NCBI GenBank assembly: GCA_964387775.1
Contig: CAYLZO010000039.1
Span: 1 to 28,279, forward strand
Origin: CAYLZO01 sp964387775
GTDB lineage: Bacteria; Chloroflexota; Anaerolineae; JAAYZQ01
Direction of reading: 5' to 3'
DNA: 28,279 bases
The first letter of the stretch is position 1. Every line of letters starts with the position of its first letter. The notes beneath the pieces are model-generated. The model saw only the letters and a program-made list of their open reading frames with translations, searched no databases and was not told the origin of the DNA. This document shows positions 28,269-28,279 of the stretch, piece after piece. Position numbers and translations under genes: made by a program.

Positions 28269-28279
28269 TGCGTCGAATC

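Overview
This GC-rich bacterial window carries 25 intact or probable genes (including one partial), two decayed genes, and an unusual density of short repeats and palindromes between genes. There are no rRNA, tRNA or CRISPR loci that I can see. The gene set, together with arrays of the heptamer TGATGCG, other short tandem repeats upstream of genes, and a secreted protein ending in YLPLVMRTP, fits a Chloroflexota (Anaerolineae/Caldilineae-like) genome. That assignment rests on pattern recognition, not on a search. Promoters with normal -35/-10 boxes and 17-nt spacers can be read at four places.

Layout. Positions 1-4045 (+): tail of an unknown gene, a metallophosphoesterase, a short homoserine dehydrogenase (hom), a small protein of about five 20-residue GRV repeats, and an AlkD-like HEAT-repeat protein. 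A MITE-like palindromic element (4048-4164) separates these from a minus-strand pair with overlapping ends, fructose-1,6-bisphosphatase (fbp) and a DUF2330 membrane protein. From 6393 (+): a promoter, an Eis-like acetyltransferase that has lost most of its GNAT core, an amidinotransferase/deiminase-family enzyme, a dipeptide epimerase, and two ABC exporter half-transporters flanking a 60-residue acidic protein. The two ABC subunits have complementary degenerate motifs, as expected of a heterodimer with one consensus and one degenerate ATP site.

Positions 13467-17992 (-) hold a probable five-gene operon: PHP phosphoesterase, small membrane protein, SGNH hydrolase, large secreted protein, PaaI-type thioesterase. 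A 42-nt perfect-armed palindrome lies between its promoter and a UbiB/ABC1-family kinase-like gene (-).

Positions 20003-22260 (+) form a compact unit with a near-consensus promoter and a clear terminator: YccF protein, coiled-coil protein, and an SPFH-domain protein that ends in an excisionase-type helix-turn-helix. This is the best candidate for an undescribed membrane-associated system. A CPBP intramembrane protease, the FAD and 2Fe-2S subunits of a molybdenum hydroxylase (without the catalytic large subunit), and a PLP aminotransferase follow. A REP-associated tyrosine transposase (RAYT) remnant with a REPIN-like element, a YhhN-family membrane protein and a MgtC/DUF4010 membrane protein close the window, which ends at a strong terminator.

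The most distinctive cross-cutting signal is positional. Copies of the ACGCATC/TGATGCG repeat sit just upstream of the Shine-Dalgarno of four genes on both strands, always with the CACGCATCACG reading on the coding strand next to the start.
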